Below, in pieces: positions 36,078-46,239 of a stretch of DNA of 52,240 nt. The DNA comes from Nitrosomonas communis (GTDB lineage Bacteria; Pseudomonadota; Gammaproteobacteria; Burkholderiales; Nitrosomonadaceae). The notes beneath the pieces are model-generated. The model saw only the letters and a list, made by a program, of their open reading frames with translations, had not been told where the DNA came from and did no database searches. Position numbers and translations under genes: made by a program. The stretch spans positions 1 to 52,240 of the forward strand of contig NZ_FOUB01000026.1 in the NCBI RefSeq assembly GCF_900114745.1, written 5' to 3'. The stretch's first letter is position 1. Every line of letters begins with the position of its first letter.

Positions 36078-37343
36078 ATGGATATCACAAATATTAAAGT
36101 TTATATGCAAGCGGTTGGGCAGAATGCCCGAGCTGCTTCGCGCTTAATGGCAAAAGCGGATACGGCAAGCAAAAATCAGGCGTTAATTGCGATGGCCGAA
36201 GCGATTAGGTGTGATGAGAAAAATTTATTAAATGCAAATACACACGATCTCGAGAATGCGAAAGCTAAAGGATTAGGCTCAGCGATGATCGATCGTTTGG
36301 CGCTTTCTTCTAAGAGTATCGCAAGTATGGCAGATGGTTTGTTGCAAATTGCGGCTTTGTCTGATCCTATTGGCGAGATGAGTGATTTGAATTATCGTCC
36401 TTCCGGTATTCAAGTGGGCAAAATGCGCGTACCGTTGGGAGTGATCGGCATCATTTATGAAGCACGACCGAATGTAACGGCGGATGCGGCGGGTTTATGC
36501 CTGAAAGCAGGCAATGCGGCGATATTGCGCGGCGGATCCGAAGCGATGCACAGCAATCAAGCCATTGCTGCCTGTGTGAAAGAAGGGCTAAGGACAGCCA
36601 GACTGCCAGAAACAGCCGTGCAAGTGATTGAAACCAGCGATCGTGCGGCAGTGGGTGAGCTTATTACCATGAAAGAATTTGTTGACATCATTGTGCCACG
36701 CGGAGGCAAAGGATTAATCGAACGCATTTCCAATGAGGCATGCATCCCTGTGATCAAGCATCTGGATGGGATCTGTCATGTTTATATCGACGATCAAGCC
36801 GATCTGGAAAAGGCCATCCGTATTGCTGATAATGCCAAGACACAGCGCTATGGTACGTGCAATACCATGGAAACCTTGCTCGTGCATGAAGGCATTGCAA
36901 AACAAGTCTTGCCTCCTCTTTGCAAAATTTATCTGGATAAAGGTGTCGAGCTACGAGGTAACAAGGCGGCTTGTGCGATTATTCCGCAAATGAAACTGGC
37001 CACAGAAGAAGACTGGCGCACTGAATATCTGGCGCCTATCCTGAATATCGGCGTTGTGAGTGATCTGGATCAGGCGATCGAGCACATCACTATCTATGGG
37101 TCTCAGCATACCGATGCAATTGTGACAGAAAATTATAGTCATGTACGCCGTTTTCTGCGCGAAGTGGATTCAAGTTCAGTCATGGTCAATACCTCCACAC
37201 GTTTTGCCGATGGCTTTGAATATGGGTTAGGTGCAGAAATTGGCATTTCCACCGATAAAATTCATGCGCGCGGTCCGGTAGGATTGGAAGGGCTGACGAG
37301 TCAGAAATTTATCGTGCTAGGCGATGGTCAGATACGACAGTGA
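36078..37343 (+). CDS. proA: Gamma-glutamyl phosphate reductase
   Basis: A 421-residue NADPH-dependent enzyme that makes glutamate semialdehyde in proline synthesis. Family blocks include [39 protein letters not shown], and the catalytic cysteine in [16 protein letters not shown]. The ATG at 36078 is one codon after an in-frame TTG and lies behind a TTGGAG Shine-Dalgarno. proB is not adjacent. Confidence 0.95.
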   Translation: MDITNIKVYMQAVGQNARAASRLMAKADTASKNQALIAMAEAIRCDEKNLLNANTHDLENAKAKGLGSAMIDRLALSSKSIASMADGLLQIAALSDPIGEMSDLNYRPSGIQVGKMRVPLGVIGIIYEARPNVTADAAGLCLKAGNAAILRGGSEAMHSNQAIAACVKEGLRTARLPETAVQVIETSDRAAVGELITMKEFVDIIVPRGGKGLIERISNEACIPVIKHLDGICHVYIDDQADLEKAIRIADNAKTQRYGTCNTMETLLVHEGIAKQVLPPLCKIYLDKGVELRGNKAACAIIPQMKLATEEDWRTEYLAPILNIGVVSDLDQAIEHITIYGSQHTDAIVTENYSHVRRFLREVDSSSVMVNTSTRFADGFEYGLGAEIGISTDKIHARGPVGLEGLTSQKFIVLGDGQIRQ

Positions 37344-37391
37344 CAAATTGATTGATCACCCTAAAATCTTCTCAATTTAAAAATAAGAAGT

Positions 37392-39113
37392 ATGGCAAAT
37401 CTAATTAAAGTAGAAGTTCCCGATATAGGCGATTTCAAAGATGTTTCCGTCATTGAAGTGCTGGTAAAACCAGGTGATAAGATTGAAAAAGAAACTTCAT
37501 TAATTACCCTGGAGACGGAGAAAGCATCGATAGAAGTGCCTTCTCCTGAGGCAGGGGTTGTCAGGGAAATGCTCGTTAAGGTTGGAGATAAGATATCGCA
37601 GGGATCACCGATCATTACGTTAGAAGTCCTTGCTCCTGCTCCAGAACCAGAACCAGAACCAGAAGCTACTCCAACTGAGGCCCGGCCAGCAGCGACCACG
37701 CGTGGGACTGTACATGCCGAAGTCGTTGTGCTGGGGGCAGGGCCGGGTGGTTACACGGCGGCTTTCCGTGCAGCTGATTTGGGTAAGCAAGTGGTGCTGA
37801 TAGAGCGTTATCCAACATTAGGAGGAGTATGCCTGAATGTGGGTTGTATTCCTTCTAAAGCGCTGTTGCATGTGGCGAAAGTGATTACTGAGACTAAAGA
37901 AATCGAGCAGCAGGGTATCGTTTTTAGTAAACCTCAGGTTACTATCGATAAGTTGCGGACTTGGAAAGAGTCTGTTGTGGGTAAGCTCACTAAAGGGTTG
38001 GCAGCACTCGCCAAACAGCGCAAGGTAGAAATTATCCAGGGTGCCGGTAAGTTTGTTTCTCCTAACATGATGGAAGTGGACACCGCTGACGGTATCAAAA
38101 CGGTTTCATTTGATCATTGTATTATCGCTGCAGGTTCAACTGCTGCGCGTATTCCGGGGGTTCCTTACGATGATACTCGTATGATGGATTCTACTGATGC
38201 ATTGAGATTACTGGATATTCCTAAAAGAATGCTGGTGATCGGTGGAGGCATTATCGGCCTGGAAATGGCAACCGTGTATGATGCGCTGGGTAGTCAAATA
38301 AGCATAGTCGAGCAGATGGATCAACTCATTCCAGGGGCTGATAATGATCTGGTCAAGCCGCTTTACCAGCATTTACTGAAACGTTATGAAGCGATCTATC
38401 TCGGCACCAAGGTCAGTAAGATTGAAGCCGAGGAAAAAGGATTGAACGTGGTTTTTGAGGGGGATCATGCCCCTGAGCCTCAATTATATGATCGTATTCT
38501 GATTGCAGTGGGGCGTCGTCCTAATGGAAAAATGATTGGTGCGGAACATGCGAATGTGCATGTAAACGAGCGTGGTTTTATTCCAGTGGATATGCAAATG
38601 CGCACCAATATCCCGCATATTTTTGCGATTGGTGATATTGCAGGAGAGCCTATGCTGGCGCATAAGGCGACGTATGAAGGTAAACTTGCTGCCGAGGTGA
38701 TTGCTGGGCATAAAGTAGCCTTTGATGCGCGTACTATTCCTTCAGTAGCTTATACTGATCCAGAAATTGCCTGGATGGGTTTGACTGAGGTTGAAGCCAA
38801 AAAACAAGGAATTGAGTATGAAAAAGCAACCTTTCCTTGGGCAGCCAGCGGCCGTGCGATTGCTATGGGGCGTGAGGAAGGTTTCACCAAGTTGTTATTA
38901 GATAAAAATTCTCGTCAAATCCTGGGTGCCGGTATTATCGGTGCGCATGCTGGTGAGTTAATTGCAGAAACCGTACTCGCGCTGGAGATGGGCGTCGATG
39001 CGCAAGATATCAGCCTGACTATTCATCCTCATCCGACTTTGTCTGAAACGATTTTCTTCTCTGCGGAAATAGCAGAGAATACGATAACCGATTTATATAT
39101 GCCTAAGCGATAG
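37392..39113 (+). CDS. lpdA: Dihydrolipoyl dehydrogenase with N-terminal lipoyl domain (E3)
   Basis: A 573-residue flavoprotein that reoxidises lipoamide for 2-oxoacid dehydrogenase or glycine cleavage complexes. Residues 1-80 are a lipoyl domain with the attachment lysine K44 in [11 protein letters not shown] Pro/Glu linker ([10 protein letters not shown]) follows. The FAD site is [20 protein letters not shown], the redox disulfide [13 protein letters not shown] (C147, C152), the NAD site [19 protein letters not shown], and the C-terminal base in [10 protein letters not shown] lipoyl-E3 fusion is the form usually found in PDH clusters of neisserial and betaproteobacterial type, but no aceE/aceF is adjacent. 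The gene may also serve the gcv operon in this window. It is convergent with the LysR gene, 5 bp apart. Confidence 0.95.
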   Translation: MANLIKVEVPDIGDFKDVSVIEVLVKPGDKIEKETSLITLETEKASIEVPSPEAGVVREMLVKVGDKISQGSPIITLEVLAPAPEPEPEPEATPTEARPAATTRGTVHAEVVVLGAGPGGYTAAFRAADLGKQVVLIERYPTLGGVCLNVGCIPSKALLHVAKVITETKEIEQQGIVFSKPQVTIDKLRTWKESVVGKLTKGLAALAKQRKVEIIQGAGKFVSPNMMEVDTADGIKTVSFDHCIIAAGSTAARIPGVPYDDTRMMDSTDALRLLDIPKRMLVIGGGIIGLEMATVYDALGSQISIVEQMDQLIPGADNDLVKPLYQHLLKRYEAIYLGTKVSKIEAEEKGLNVVFEGDHAPEPQLYDRILIAVGRRPNGKMIGAEHANVHVNERGFIPVDMQMRTNIPHIFAIGDIAGEPMLAHKATYEGKLAAEVIAGHKVAFDARTIPSVAYTDPEIAWMGLTEVEAKKQGIEYEKATFPWAASGRAIAMGREEGFTKLLLDKNSRQILGAGIIGAHAGELIAETVLALEMGVDAQDISLTIHPHPTLSETIFFSAEIAENTITDLYMPKR

Positions 39114-39118
39114 TTTTA

Positions 39119-40075
39119 TCATTCATGCTTCATTGAGTCTGATGGGTGATTTTTAGGTTCGGGTTGTGCAGATGGACTATCCCAATAAGGTTCTCTACCA
39201 ATACGAGCTGAAAGAAAATCAATAAATGAGCGAACTTTAGCTGGCAAATAACGATTAGGAAGATAACAAGCATAAACATAGCGCTCTACCGGTATATATT
39301 CAGACAATACTGCCTGTAAATGACCATTTTGCAGCTCTTTTCCAATGGTAAAGGTAGGTAACAGCGCAATACCCAGGCCACCGAGCACAGCTTGAGAAAG
39401 CGCATCGTCATCGTTGATACGCAGTGTTCCTGAGACAGGTACGGCAATTTCTCCTTCCGGCCCTTTAAAGCGCCAGTAACCTTGCTCACCTGAAAGGGTG
39501 TAGTCGAGGCAGTTATGCTTGACCAAGTCACTCGGTGTTAGCGGAACGCCGCGTCTTCGAAAATAGTCCGGTGTGGCAACCAGTTTTCGACGTACAGGCG
39601 CTAGCTTACGAGCAACCAAATTAAGATTTGGTTCGCCAGTGACACGAATGATGACATCGTATCCTTCTTCCACGATATCTACTTGACGATCCGTAATGGT
39701 CAAATCAATCCGAATTTCAGGATATCGAGCAAGGAAATCAGCCAGGGCGGGTGCAACGTGAAGTGTACCAAATGCCACTGAGGCACAAATTCTAAGCATG
39801 CCCCGCGGCTCGGCATGTAAGCTTGTAACCACCTGCTCAGCATGCTCTGCTTCTTCCAGGATGCGTACCGAGTGTTCGGCAAAAGCGCTACCTACTTCGG
39901 TCAAGCTAAGATGACGTGTGCTGCGATTCAGCAATCTTGCGCCTAGGTCAACTTCAAGTTTAGCCACAGCTTTACTTACTGCAGAGCGAGAGGTATCCAT
40001 GCGGCGGGCTGCTTCAGCAAAGCTGCCGGCTTCTACAACACGTGCAAAGGTAGCAATAAGATTAAGATCTTGCAT
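39119..40075 (-). CDS. LysR-family transcriptional regulator
   Basis: A 318-residue regulator. Residues 1-60 are a winged helix-turn-helix: LNLIATFARVVEAGSFAEAA, RRMDTSRSAVSKAVAKLEVD and LGARLLNRSTRHLSLTE. The remaining part is the periplasmic-binding-like effector domain (GMLRICASVAFGTLHVAPAL...). The ligand is not evident and the target is unknown: no divergent gene is close on the upstream side; about 340 bp of low-complexity sequence follows its start. It resembles the CrgA/YafC-type group by N-terminal pattern. Confidence 0.9.
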   Translation of the reverse strand: MQDLNLIATFARVVEAGSFAEAARRMDTSRSAVSKAVAKLEVDLGARLLNRSTRHLSLTEVGSAFAEHSVRILEEAEHAEQVVTSLHAEPRGMLRICASVAFGTLHVAPALADFLARYPEIRIDLTITDRQVDIVEEGYDVIIRVTGEPNLNLVARKLAPVRRKLVATPDYFRRRGVPLTPSDLVKHNCLDYTLSGEQGYWRFKGPEGEIAVPVSGTLRINDDDALSQAVLGGLGIALLPTFTIGKELQNGHLQAVLSEYIPVERYVYACYLPNRYLPAKVRSFIDFLSARIGREPYWDSPSAQPEPKNHPSDSMKHE

Positions 40076-40214
40076 AAATTAATTTCCCATCATAACCAAA
40101 AATTAAATTATAAGTTATTTCATTGTTTCCTGACAAACTACAATATATTTCGTTCTAACCTACTTATTTTCTGACTCTTTTATGAATAATATTCATCCTT
40201 AAGAAGAAGCTCTA

Positions 40215-40370
40215 ATGTTAGATTATAAAAAGTTTCATTTGTTTATATCGGAACTTAAAGATGAAAATCAAGAGCACCTGATTAATATGATTTTTTTAAT
40301 AGAAACGGGAAGTAATTATTATTACTATAAAGCAAGCATACTACTGTTGACAGATGAGCACGTATACTAA
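40215..40370 (+). CDS. Possible 51-residue protein
   Basis: An ATG-initiated frame in the spacer between the LysR gene and the next plus-strand gene: MLDYKKFHLFISELKDENQE, then hydrophobic and tyrosine-rich residues. Weak AAGAAG upstream. No family recognised; probably chance or remnant. Confidence 0.2.
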   Translation: MLDYKKFHLFISELKDENQEHLINMIFLIETGSNYYYYKASILLLTDEHVY

Positions 40371-40420
40371 TGCAATTATACTAAGTAGAAAATAAATGAA
40401 AATTTACAGGTATAAGTGAA

Positions 40421-40840
40421 ATGAAAATTAAATTATATAATTTCATGATTGCACTACCGCGGATACTTCTGATCGGCACAAAAGCTTTGGTTATCTCCCT
40501 CAGCTTTGTGACAGCGGTTGCCGTAGCAGCAGAGAATTCATATAACATTGTCGAAGTTGCCAGAGCCGAGGTGGAGAGTAAAAGCTGTAACTATCTGGGG
40601 AAAGTTTGGGGAAGCTCAGATTGGGGTAAATTATCTAAAAATGCGAGAAAGCACAAGGCGGAAGATAGGGCCTTAAGAATGGCTTCTGAACTTAAAGCTA
40701 GTCACCTCGTGTGGCGAGAAAATTCAACAGAATCTGATTCTTATCCGCATGCTTCTGGCGATGCTTATGATTGTGTAACTGGGGTAAAATCCAGTAATAT
40801 CGCTAAAGAAAGAAATAATGCTCAGAAGAAAATAAATTAA
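40421..40840 (+). CDS. Hypothetical secreted protein
   Basis: A 139-residue protein with an N-terminal hydrophobic segment (residues about 13-37, ending AVAVAAE) that looks like a signal peptide with a longer basic start. The mature domain has ARAEVESKSCNYLGKVWG and SHLVWRENST, and a second cysteine in DAYDCVTGVK, which may pair with the first. The CNYLG pattern and spacing remind one of small RcsF- or DUF4156-type outer-membrane-associated proteins, but I would not assign this. It is followed by a good terminator. Confidence 0.6.
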   Translation: MKIKLYNFMIALPRILLIGTKALVISLSFVTAVAVAAENSYNIVEVARAEVESKSCNYLGKVWGSSDWGKLSKNARKHKAEDRALRMASELKASHLVWRENSTESDSYPHASGDAYDCVTGVKSSNIAKERNNAQKKIN

Positions 40841-40874
40841 TAATAATAAAATTATAAAATGTAGTTAGAATTAG

Positions 40875-40920
40875 GGCGTGACTAAAAGGCTTATTTAACC
40901 TACGTCACGCCATTTTATTT
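40875..40920. terminator. Bidirectional intrinsic terminator
   Basis: A perfect 8-bp stem, GGCGTGAC at 40875-40882 and GTCACGCC at 40904-40911, with a T-rich tract (ATTTTATTTT) on the right. It lies between the convergent genes 40421-40840 and 40920-41471 and can serve at least the left one. Confidence 0.75.
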
Positions 40921-41471
40921 TATTGAGTGAGCTGTTGTTGCTTGCTTCGCCTCAAGTCAGTTATTTGTTCCATCAAAATTCTTTTTTCAGTTTCCAGCTC
41001 TTGGTATTGGGTATGGAGTCGATCTAGATCAGAGGAGTATTCCCGTATCCGCTTCTGGCGGTCTTGCTTTTTTCGGACCATTTCTTCGTAACTTGGTGGA
41101 GAACCACCGATCGTTACTTCTGGTAAAAAATCACTCATTTTGGCTGATCCCAGCTCAGGAGATGCTCCCGTTTGAGGATATGTTCCCATTGGGGGAATGG
41201 AAGTTATTTCTTCTTGCTGTTGTAATTCATTACGACGAAGCTCTTGTACCATCTGGAATTGCTGATAGATATTTTGCTGATTCTGATTTATTTGTAATAA
41301 GTCAGCTTCTAGTTGGCGAATTTGCTCGTCAATGACGGATTGTGCTTGTGCAGAAAGTGAAATCAACAGCAAGCCAAGAAGAAGGAAAGCAGATGATGTT
41401 GTGCTCCATCCATAACCCATTCCGATAAATCGCAATGCTCTGTTCCTAATATTTCGCAGCAGGTGCTTCAT
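40920..41471 (-). CDS. Secreted coiled-coil protein coupled to fur
   Basis: A 183-residue protein. After a basic start there is a hydrophobic export segment ([17 protein letters not shown]). The mature part is a Gln/Glu-rich coiled coil ([20 protein letters not shown]), a proline-rich middle ([20 protein letters not shown]), and a second coiled coil near the end. The ATG at 41469-41471 overlaps the fur stop (ATGA), which I use to choose the start. Family unknown; the layout resembles small periplasmic coiled-coil scaffolds. Co-transcription with fur is unusual. Confidence 0.65.
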   Translation of the reverse strand: MKHLLRNIRNRALRFIGMGYGWSTTSSAFLLLGLLLISLSAQAQSVIDEQIRQLEADLLQINQNQQNIYQQFQMVQELRRNELQQQEEITSIPPMGTYPQTGASPELGSAKMSDFLPEVTIGGSPPSYEEMVRKKQDRQKRIREYSSDLDRLHTQYQELETEKRILMEQITDLRRSKQQQLTQ

Positions 41472-41911
41472 AATTTTCGATAAGGACAATTTGTTTTAGT
41501 ACAATCAGCATAGAGAGACAGTGAATGGTCCTGCAGACTGAATCCACGATCTTTGGCAATTTTTATTTGACGTTTCTCGATTTCTGCATCATAGAATTCT
41601 TCTACATGACCACATTGTAAACAAACTAAATGATCATGATGCGAGTCACTACGTAGCTCGAATACGGCTTTGCCACTTTCAAAATGATGTCGTTCAAGTA
41701 AACCAGCCTGCTCAAACTGAGTTAACACACGGTAGACTGTCGCAAGACCGATATCTTCTCCTTCATTGAGTAATTCTTTATAGACATCTTCTGCTGATAA
41801 GTGGCGAACCGAGCTATTCTCAAATAGGTTGAGTATCTTGAGACGGGGTAGGGTCGTTTTTAAGCCAATTGTTTTGAGGTCAATACCTTTGAGATCTTCA
41901 TATTTGCTCAT
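41468..41911 (-). CDS. fur: Ferric uptake regulator
   Basis: A 147-residue metal-dependent repressor. It has [15 protein letters not shown] and [20 protein letters not shown] then [15 protein letters not shown] (winged helix), followed by [20 protein letters not shown] for metal binding and [12 protein letters not shown] with the CxxC pair, and TNCPY near the end. It represses iron-uptake genes when iron is plentiful. Divergent from bamE with 79 bp between starts, a common betaproteobacterial arrangement. Confidence 0.95.
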   Translation of the reverse strand: MSKYEDLKGIDLKTIGLKTTLPRLKILNLFENSSVRHLSAEDVYKELLNEGEDIGLATVYRVLTQFEQAGLLERHHFESGKAVFELRSDSHHDHLVCLQCGHVEEFYDAEIEKRQIKIAKDRGFSLQDHSLSLYADCTKTNCPYRKL

Positions 41912-41990
41912 GGTTTAATCCATCCGGGAAATTATTTGCTGTATCATATAGTATAGTGCTTAGTTTACTTTAAAAACACTCGTGCTTAGT

Positions 41991-42413
41991 ATGCATCTAA
42001 AAATACTCCTGTTATTTGTTGCTTTTTTATTTTTTGGTTGTACTTTTATCCCAGCGCTGCCCTATAAAATCGATATCCAGCAGGGTAATGTAGTTACTCA
42101 AGAAATGATAGAGAAATTAAAACCGGGGATGACCCGGTCGCAAGTGCGTTTTGTTTTGGGTACGCCACTTATTACTGATGTGTTTCATAACAATCGCTGG
42201 GACTATTTTTATTATTTGGCGCCACGTGGAGCATTGTCTGAGAAGCGAACGCTTACTGTAATTTTTGATGGCGATCGGCTTTCTCATATTGACGGGGATT
42301 TTTCACTTTCCCCTTCTTCAGATAGTTTGTTGTCAGCAACTCCTCGTATGGAAGAAGAGCGTCTGCAATACTTGAAGGGAGATCAAGGTGAAAATGATAA
42401 AGGTTCTAATTAA
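41991..42413 (+). CDS. bamE: Outer membrane assembly lipoprotein BamE
   Basis: A 140-residue lipoprotein of the BAM complex, which inserts outer-membrane beta-barrels. The signal ends in FLFFGC, the lipid-attachment cysteine. The SmpA/OmlA domain is clear: YKIDIQQGNVVTQEMIEKLK, PGMTRSQVRFVLGTPLI and DVFHNNRWDYFYYL. I use the ATG at 41991 rather than a GTG three codons earlier. It is divergent from fur and 132 bp ahead of dapB. Confidence 0.93.
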   Translation: MHLKILLLFVAFLFFGCTFIPALPYKIDIQQGNVVTQEMIEKLKPGMTRSQVRFVLGTPLITDVFHNNRWDYFYYLAPRGALSEKRTLTVIFDGDRLSHIDGDFSLSPSSDSLLSATPRMEEERLQYLKGDQGENDKGSN

Positions 42414-42524
42414 TAACCTAACAAAACATGCTGTAGTAAGTGGTAAGGAATAATTAACCCTATCATTTGGTCTATGATATCCAATCAGTTCAATCTCGGA
42501 ATGGGGTAGAATGGCATTAAATAA

Positions 42525-43352
<828 letters not shown>

Positions 43353-43384
43353 AGAAAATCAAATCATAATTATCTGGTCTCATT

Positions 43385-44212
43385 ATGGCGACTTATGCTA
43401 TTGGCGATGTGCAAGGTTGCTATGAAGCATTCCAACAGCTTATTGAATTAATTGGATTTAACGCTACAAGAGATAAATTGTGGTTAGTGGGTGATCTCGT
43501 CAATCGTGGGCCGGATTCACTCATTTTATTGCGTTCTATCATAAAACTAGGCAACGCAGTCATTCCAGTATTAGGTAATCATGATTTACATTTGCTTCTA
43601 GTTGCAGAAGGCTTAAGTAAACAGCATTCAGGTGATACGTTGCAGGCTATTTTGGATGCGCCTGATCGTAATAATTTGCTAAACTGGCTGCGCCATCAAA
43701 AATTGCTCTATGTTGAGGATGAATATGCTTTAGTCCATGCTGGTATACTGCCATGCTGGGATATTCCTCAAGCGGCAGAGCTTGCGCATGAAGTAGAAAC
43801 TGCATTACGTAAAGAAAATTATCATGAATTTTTTTTACATATGTATGGTAATGAACCAAATTTCTGGCATGATAACTTGACTGGTTATGAGCGATTGCGA
43901 GTCATCATTAATGCGATGACTCGCCTGCGTGTCTGTACACCGGATGGCAAGATGGATTTCGCCTATAAAGGTCCGCTTCAGTCTATTCCCCAAGGTTACT
44001 TACCCTGGTTTGAAGCGCCTAATCGTGCCAGCAAATCGACTACCATCATTTTTGGTCACTGGTCTGCACTCGGTCTACAGATTAAGGAAAACTTGATAGC
44101 GTTGGATACAGGTTGTTTTTGGGGAGGAAGGCTTACCGCTATTCGCTTGGAAGACCGGAGAGTTTTTCAGGTACCTTGCGCACCACGGGTAGTTGCAGCA
44201 TTTCAGCAATAG
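43385..44212 (+). CDS. apaH: Diadenosine tetraphosphatase (symmetrical)
   Basis: A 275-residue metallophosphatase that splits Ap4A into two ADP. It has YAIGDVQGCYEAFQQLIEL, WLVGDLVNRGPDSLILLR, VLGNHDLHLLLVAEGL and IIFGHWSALGL, all metal and substrate motifs of the family. The last 74 bases overlap, tail to tail, with the acyltransferase gene on the other strand. Confidence 0.95.
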   Translation: MATYAIGDVQGCYEAFQQLIELIGFNATRDKLWLVGDLVNRGPDSLILLRSIIKLGNAVIPVLGNHDLHLLLVAEGLSKQHSGDTLQAILDAPDRNNLLNWLRHQKLLYVEDEYALVHAGILPCWDIPQAAELAHEVETALRKENYHEFFLHMYGNEPNFWHDNLTGYERLRVIINAMTRLRVCTPDGKMDFAYKGPLQSIPQGYLPWFEAPNRASKSTTIIFGHWSALGLQIKENLIALDTGCFWGGRLTAIRLEDRRVFQVPCAPRVVAAFQQ

Positions 44213-44936
44213 CATGCTCCGATAAGCGCGCTAATTCTCGCCGATTCTTACCTGTACAGCTGATCGGATCCAAAAAATATAATTCAGCCTTTATGACAGG
44301 TTGCTTTAGTATAAGTTTCAGTGACTCTACAATAGTCGAGTCAACATAAGCTATGTTGGCATTATGCGCTCCTGTCATATCGCGATATTTGATCGCAACT
44401 GGGTAAAGCATTGCTTGCATGGTTACTGCAGATTGGAGCAAAGAGGCATGAAAGTGCAGAAGGGTTGTTCCATCGCTGGTTTTACCTTCCGGAAAGATCG
44501 CAACACTATCTCCGGCACCAAGTGCTTCGCCGATATGTTGGTTAACGCGCCTCGTATCATTACGTTTCTCGCGTTCAATAAAAATGGTACCCGCTCTATG
44601 ACATAAGATATTAAGTAGGGGCCAGCTGAGAATCTCAGTTTTAGCTACAAACCTGACAGGATACAGCGCCAAAATAATTATAATATCCAGCCAGGAGATA
44701 TGATTGGCAATTAATATGACACGCTGCTTATCTTCGGGAGGCAAGGCGCCACTGCGGCTTAATTTGATATTTAGAATTTCAAGTAGATTTCTCGCCCATT
44801 TCCGCGCGATATATCTCTGTCTGGATCGACTAAAATAGGGATAAGCAATGGACTGGAACAAACCGGAAAAGATGTGCAGCAATAACCTGCTAAACCGGAT
44901 GATCTGAATTGTTTTAGAAGTTTGGGTGCTATTCAT
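44139..44936 (-). CDS. plsC: 1-acyl-sn-glycerol-3-phosphate acyltransferase
   Basis: A 265-residue membrane-associated enzyme that adds the second acyl chain to make phosphatidic acid. Motif I is NHISWLDI (HX4D), motif III FPEGKTSDG, and motif II includes FIEREKRNDTRRVN. A hydrophobic stretch near LLLHIFSGLFQSIAYPYF anchors the N-terminus. Paralogues of PlsC are common, so the specific substrate chain is not certain. The C-terminal 24 codons overlap apaH. Confidence 0.88.
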   Translation of the reverse strand: MNSTQTSKTIQIIRFSRLLLHIFSGLFQSIAYPYFSRSRQRYIARKWARNLLEILNIKLSRSGALPPEDKQRVILIANHISWLDIIIILALYPVRFVAKTEILSWPLLNILCHRAGTIFIEREKRNDTRRVNQHIGEALGAGDSVAIFPEGKTSDGTTLLHFHASLLQSAVTMQAMLYPVAIKYRDMTGAHNANIAYVDSTIVESLKLILKQPVIKAELYFLDPISCTGKNRRELARLSEHAIAEMLQLPVVRKVPEKLSGLPSE

Positions 44937-45040
44937 GAGATCATGAAATAGTTAATGTGACCTTGTCGCTAAACAAAGCCTAACTCTCTTCCTAGGATCT
45001 GCGACTGTGACTTCTATTAAATTCATAAGATAGCTTATTA

Positions 45041-45141
45041 TTCCATTTCTAAATCAAACCTGATTTTGTCGGCTTCTCCCTGCCGTGTTATTCATACCAT
45101 CTGCGGCTCACCTTCGCGTCATATTTGATTTTGAAATGGAA
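45041..45141 (+). repeat. MITE-like repeat, copy G
   Basis: A 101-bp copy bounded by TTCCATTTCTAAATC and GATTTTGAAATGGAA with core GGCTTCTCCCTGCCGTGTT. It lies between the plsC start and the kinase gene's stop, far from the other six. Confidence 0.88.
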
Positions 45142-45179
45142 TTACGTTAGGAATAGAGTAGATAATCTTAATTTTAATC

Positions 45180-46115
45180 CTAGAAGATCCGATTTCCAAA
45201 TGCTTCAAAATAAAGCTGATCGATTTCGTCGTGACTAAACCGATGATTTTGACCGCCCCGGTGTGTAATTTTGATGGCACCTAATAATGAAGCAAGCTGG
45301 CCGGTTGTTTGCCAGCCCATATCATGGGCGATGCCATAAAGTAATCCAGCTCGATAAGCATCACCACAACCCGTGGGATCGATAATTGCATCGGATTTAA
45401 CGCAGGGAATTTCAAGCTGGCGACCTTCTGCATAAATCGTAGAACCCTGTGCACCTTTAGTAATGATCAGGGCTTTAACGCTATCGGCAAGCTCACTCAA
45501 AGTGTATTTCGTTCGTTCTTGCAGCAGCTGACCTTCATAATCATTGACCGCGATATAATCAGCTTTATTGACAAAATCAATCAATTCATCACCACTGAAC
45601 ATAGGTAATCCTTGACCAGGATCAAATATAAAAGGAATACCGTATTCTTGGAACTCGCGTGCATGAGCAATCATACCATCGCGACCATCAGGCGCAACGA
45701 TGCCTAGATTGATATTCTTTGCATCTTTTACCGAATTATAGTGCGAAAAATTCATAGCTCCAGGATGAAAGGCCGTAATTTGGTTATCATCTAAGTCAGT
45801 CGTAATAAATGCCTGCGCAGTAAATGCATCATTTATCTGACGAATATAGGTTTTTGCCAAATTCAATTTCTCTAACCGATATGCATAAGGTTGGAAATCA
45901 TTCCCTACTGTTGCCATAATCATTGGGTTTCCACCCAGCATGCTTAAATTATAAGCAATATTGGCGGCACATCCTCCGAACTCACGCCGCAGGTCAGGAA
46001 CAAGAAAGGCCACATTTAGCACATGAAGCTTGTCAGGTAGAATATGGTGCTTAAAATGATCTTGAAACACCATTATGGTGTCATAAGCTATAGAGCCGCA
46101 TATAAGTGTATGCAT
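45180..46115 (-). CDS. PfkB-family carbohydrate or nucleoside kinase
   Basis: A 311-residue cytoplasmic kinase of the ribokinase/PfkB family. It starts HTLICGSIAYDTIMVFQDHF, has the substrate-side LRREFGGCAANIAYNLSMLG, and the catalytic signature DPTGCGDAYRAGLLYG with the base aspartate. The GGCAANIAYNL pattern is shared with adenosine-kinase-like members. Substrate is open. It lies downstream of the gcv operon, 124 bp after gcvPB, with a hairpin between. Confidence 0.88.
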   Translation of the reverse strand: MHTLICGSIAYDTIMVFQDHFKHHILPDKLHVLNVAFLVPDLRREFGGCAANIAYNLSMLGGNPMIMATVGNDFQPYAYRLEKLNLAKTYIRQINDAFTAQAFITTDLDDNQITAFHPGAMNFSHYNSVKDAKNINLGIVAPDGRDGMIAHAREFQEYGIPFIFDPGQGLPMFSGDELIDFVNKADYIAVNDYEGQLLQERTKYTLSELADSVKALIITKGAQGSTIYAEGRQLEIPCVKSDAIIDPTGCGDAYRAGLLYGIAHDMGWQTTGQLASLLGAIKITHRGGQNHRFSHDEIDQLYFEAFGNRIF

Positions 46116-46167
46116 GGGTTATAAGTGTTGGAGCTGGAGAGTATCTAAAGTACATAAGAAAAGCTTT

Positions 46168-46206
46168 TCCCCGAACAGATCAATATTCAAACAGATCAGT
46201 CGGGGA
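46168..46206 (-). other. Hairpin between gcvPB and the PfkB kinase gene
   Basis: A 7-bp stem (TCCCCGA/TCGGGGA) encloses a loop containing TGATCTGTT twice as a direct repeat. Not followed by a T run on either strand. It could be an attenuator or an RNA-processing site for the distal gene. Confidence 0.3.
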
Positions 46207-46239
46207 GTCAGCTAATATTTGAAGTACAATCGCAATTGA

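Noticed and set aside
41912..41990. Fur box between fur and bamE
   Set aside because: The spacer is A+T-rich, but no stretch matched the palindromic Fur consensus closely enough to report.
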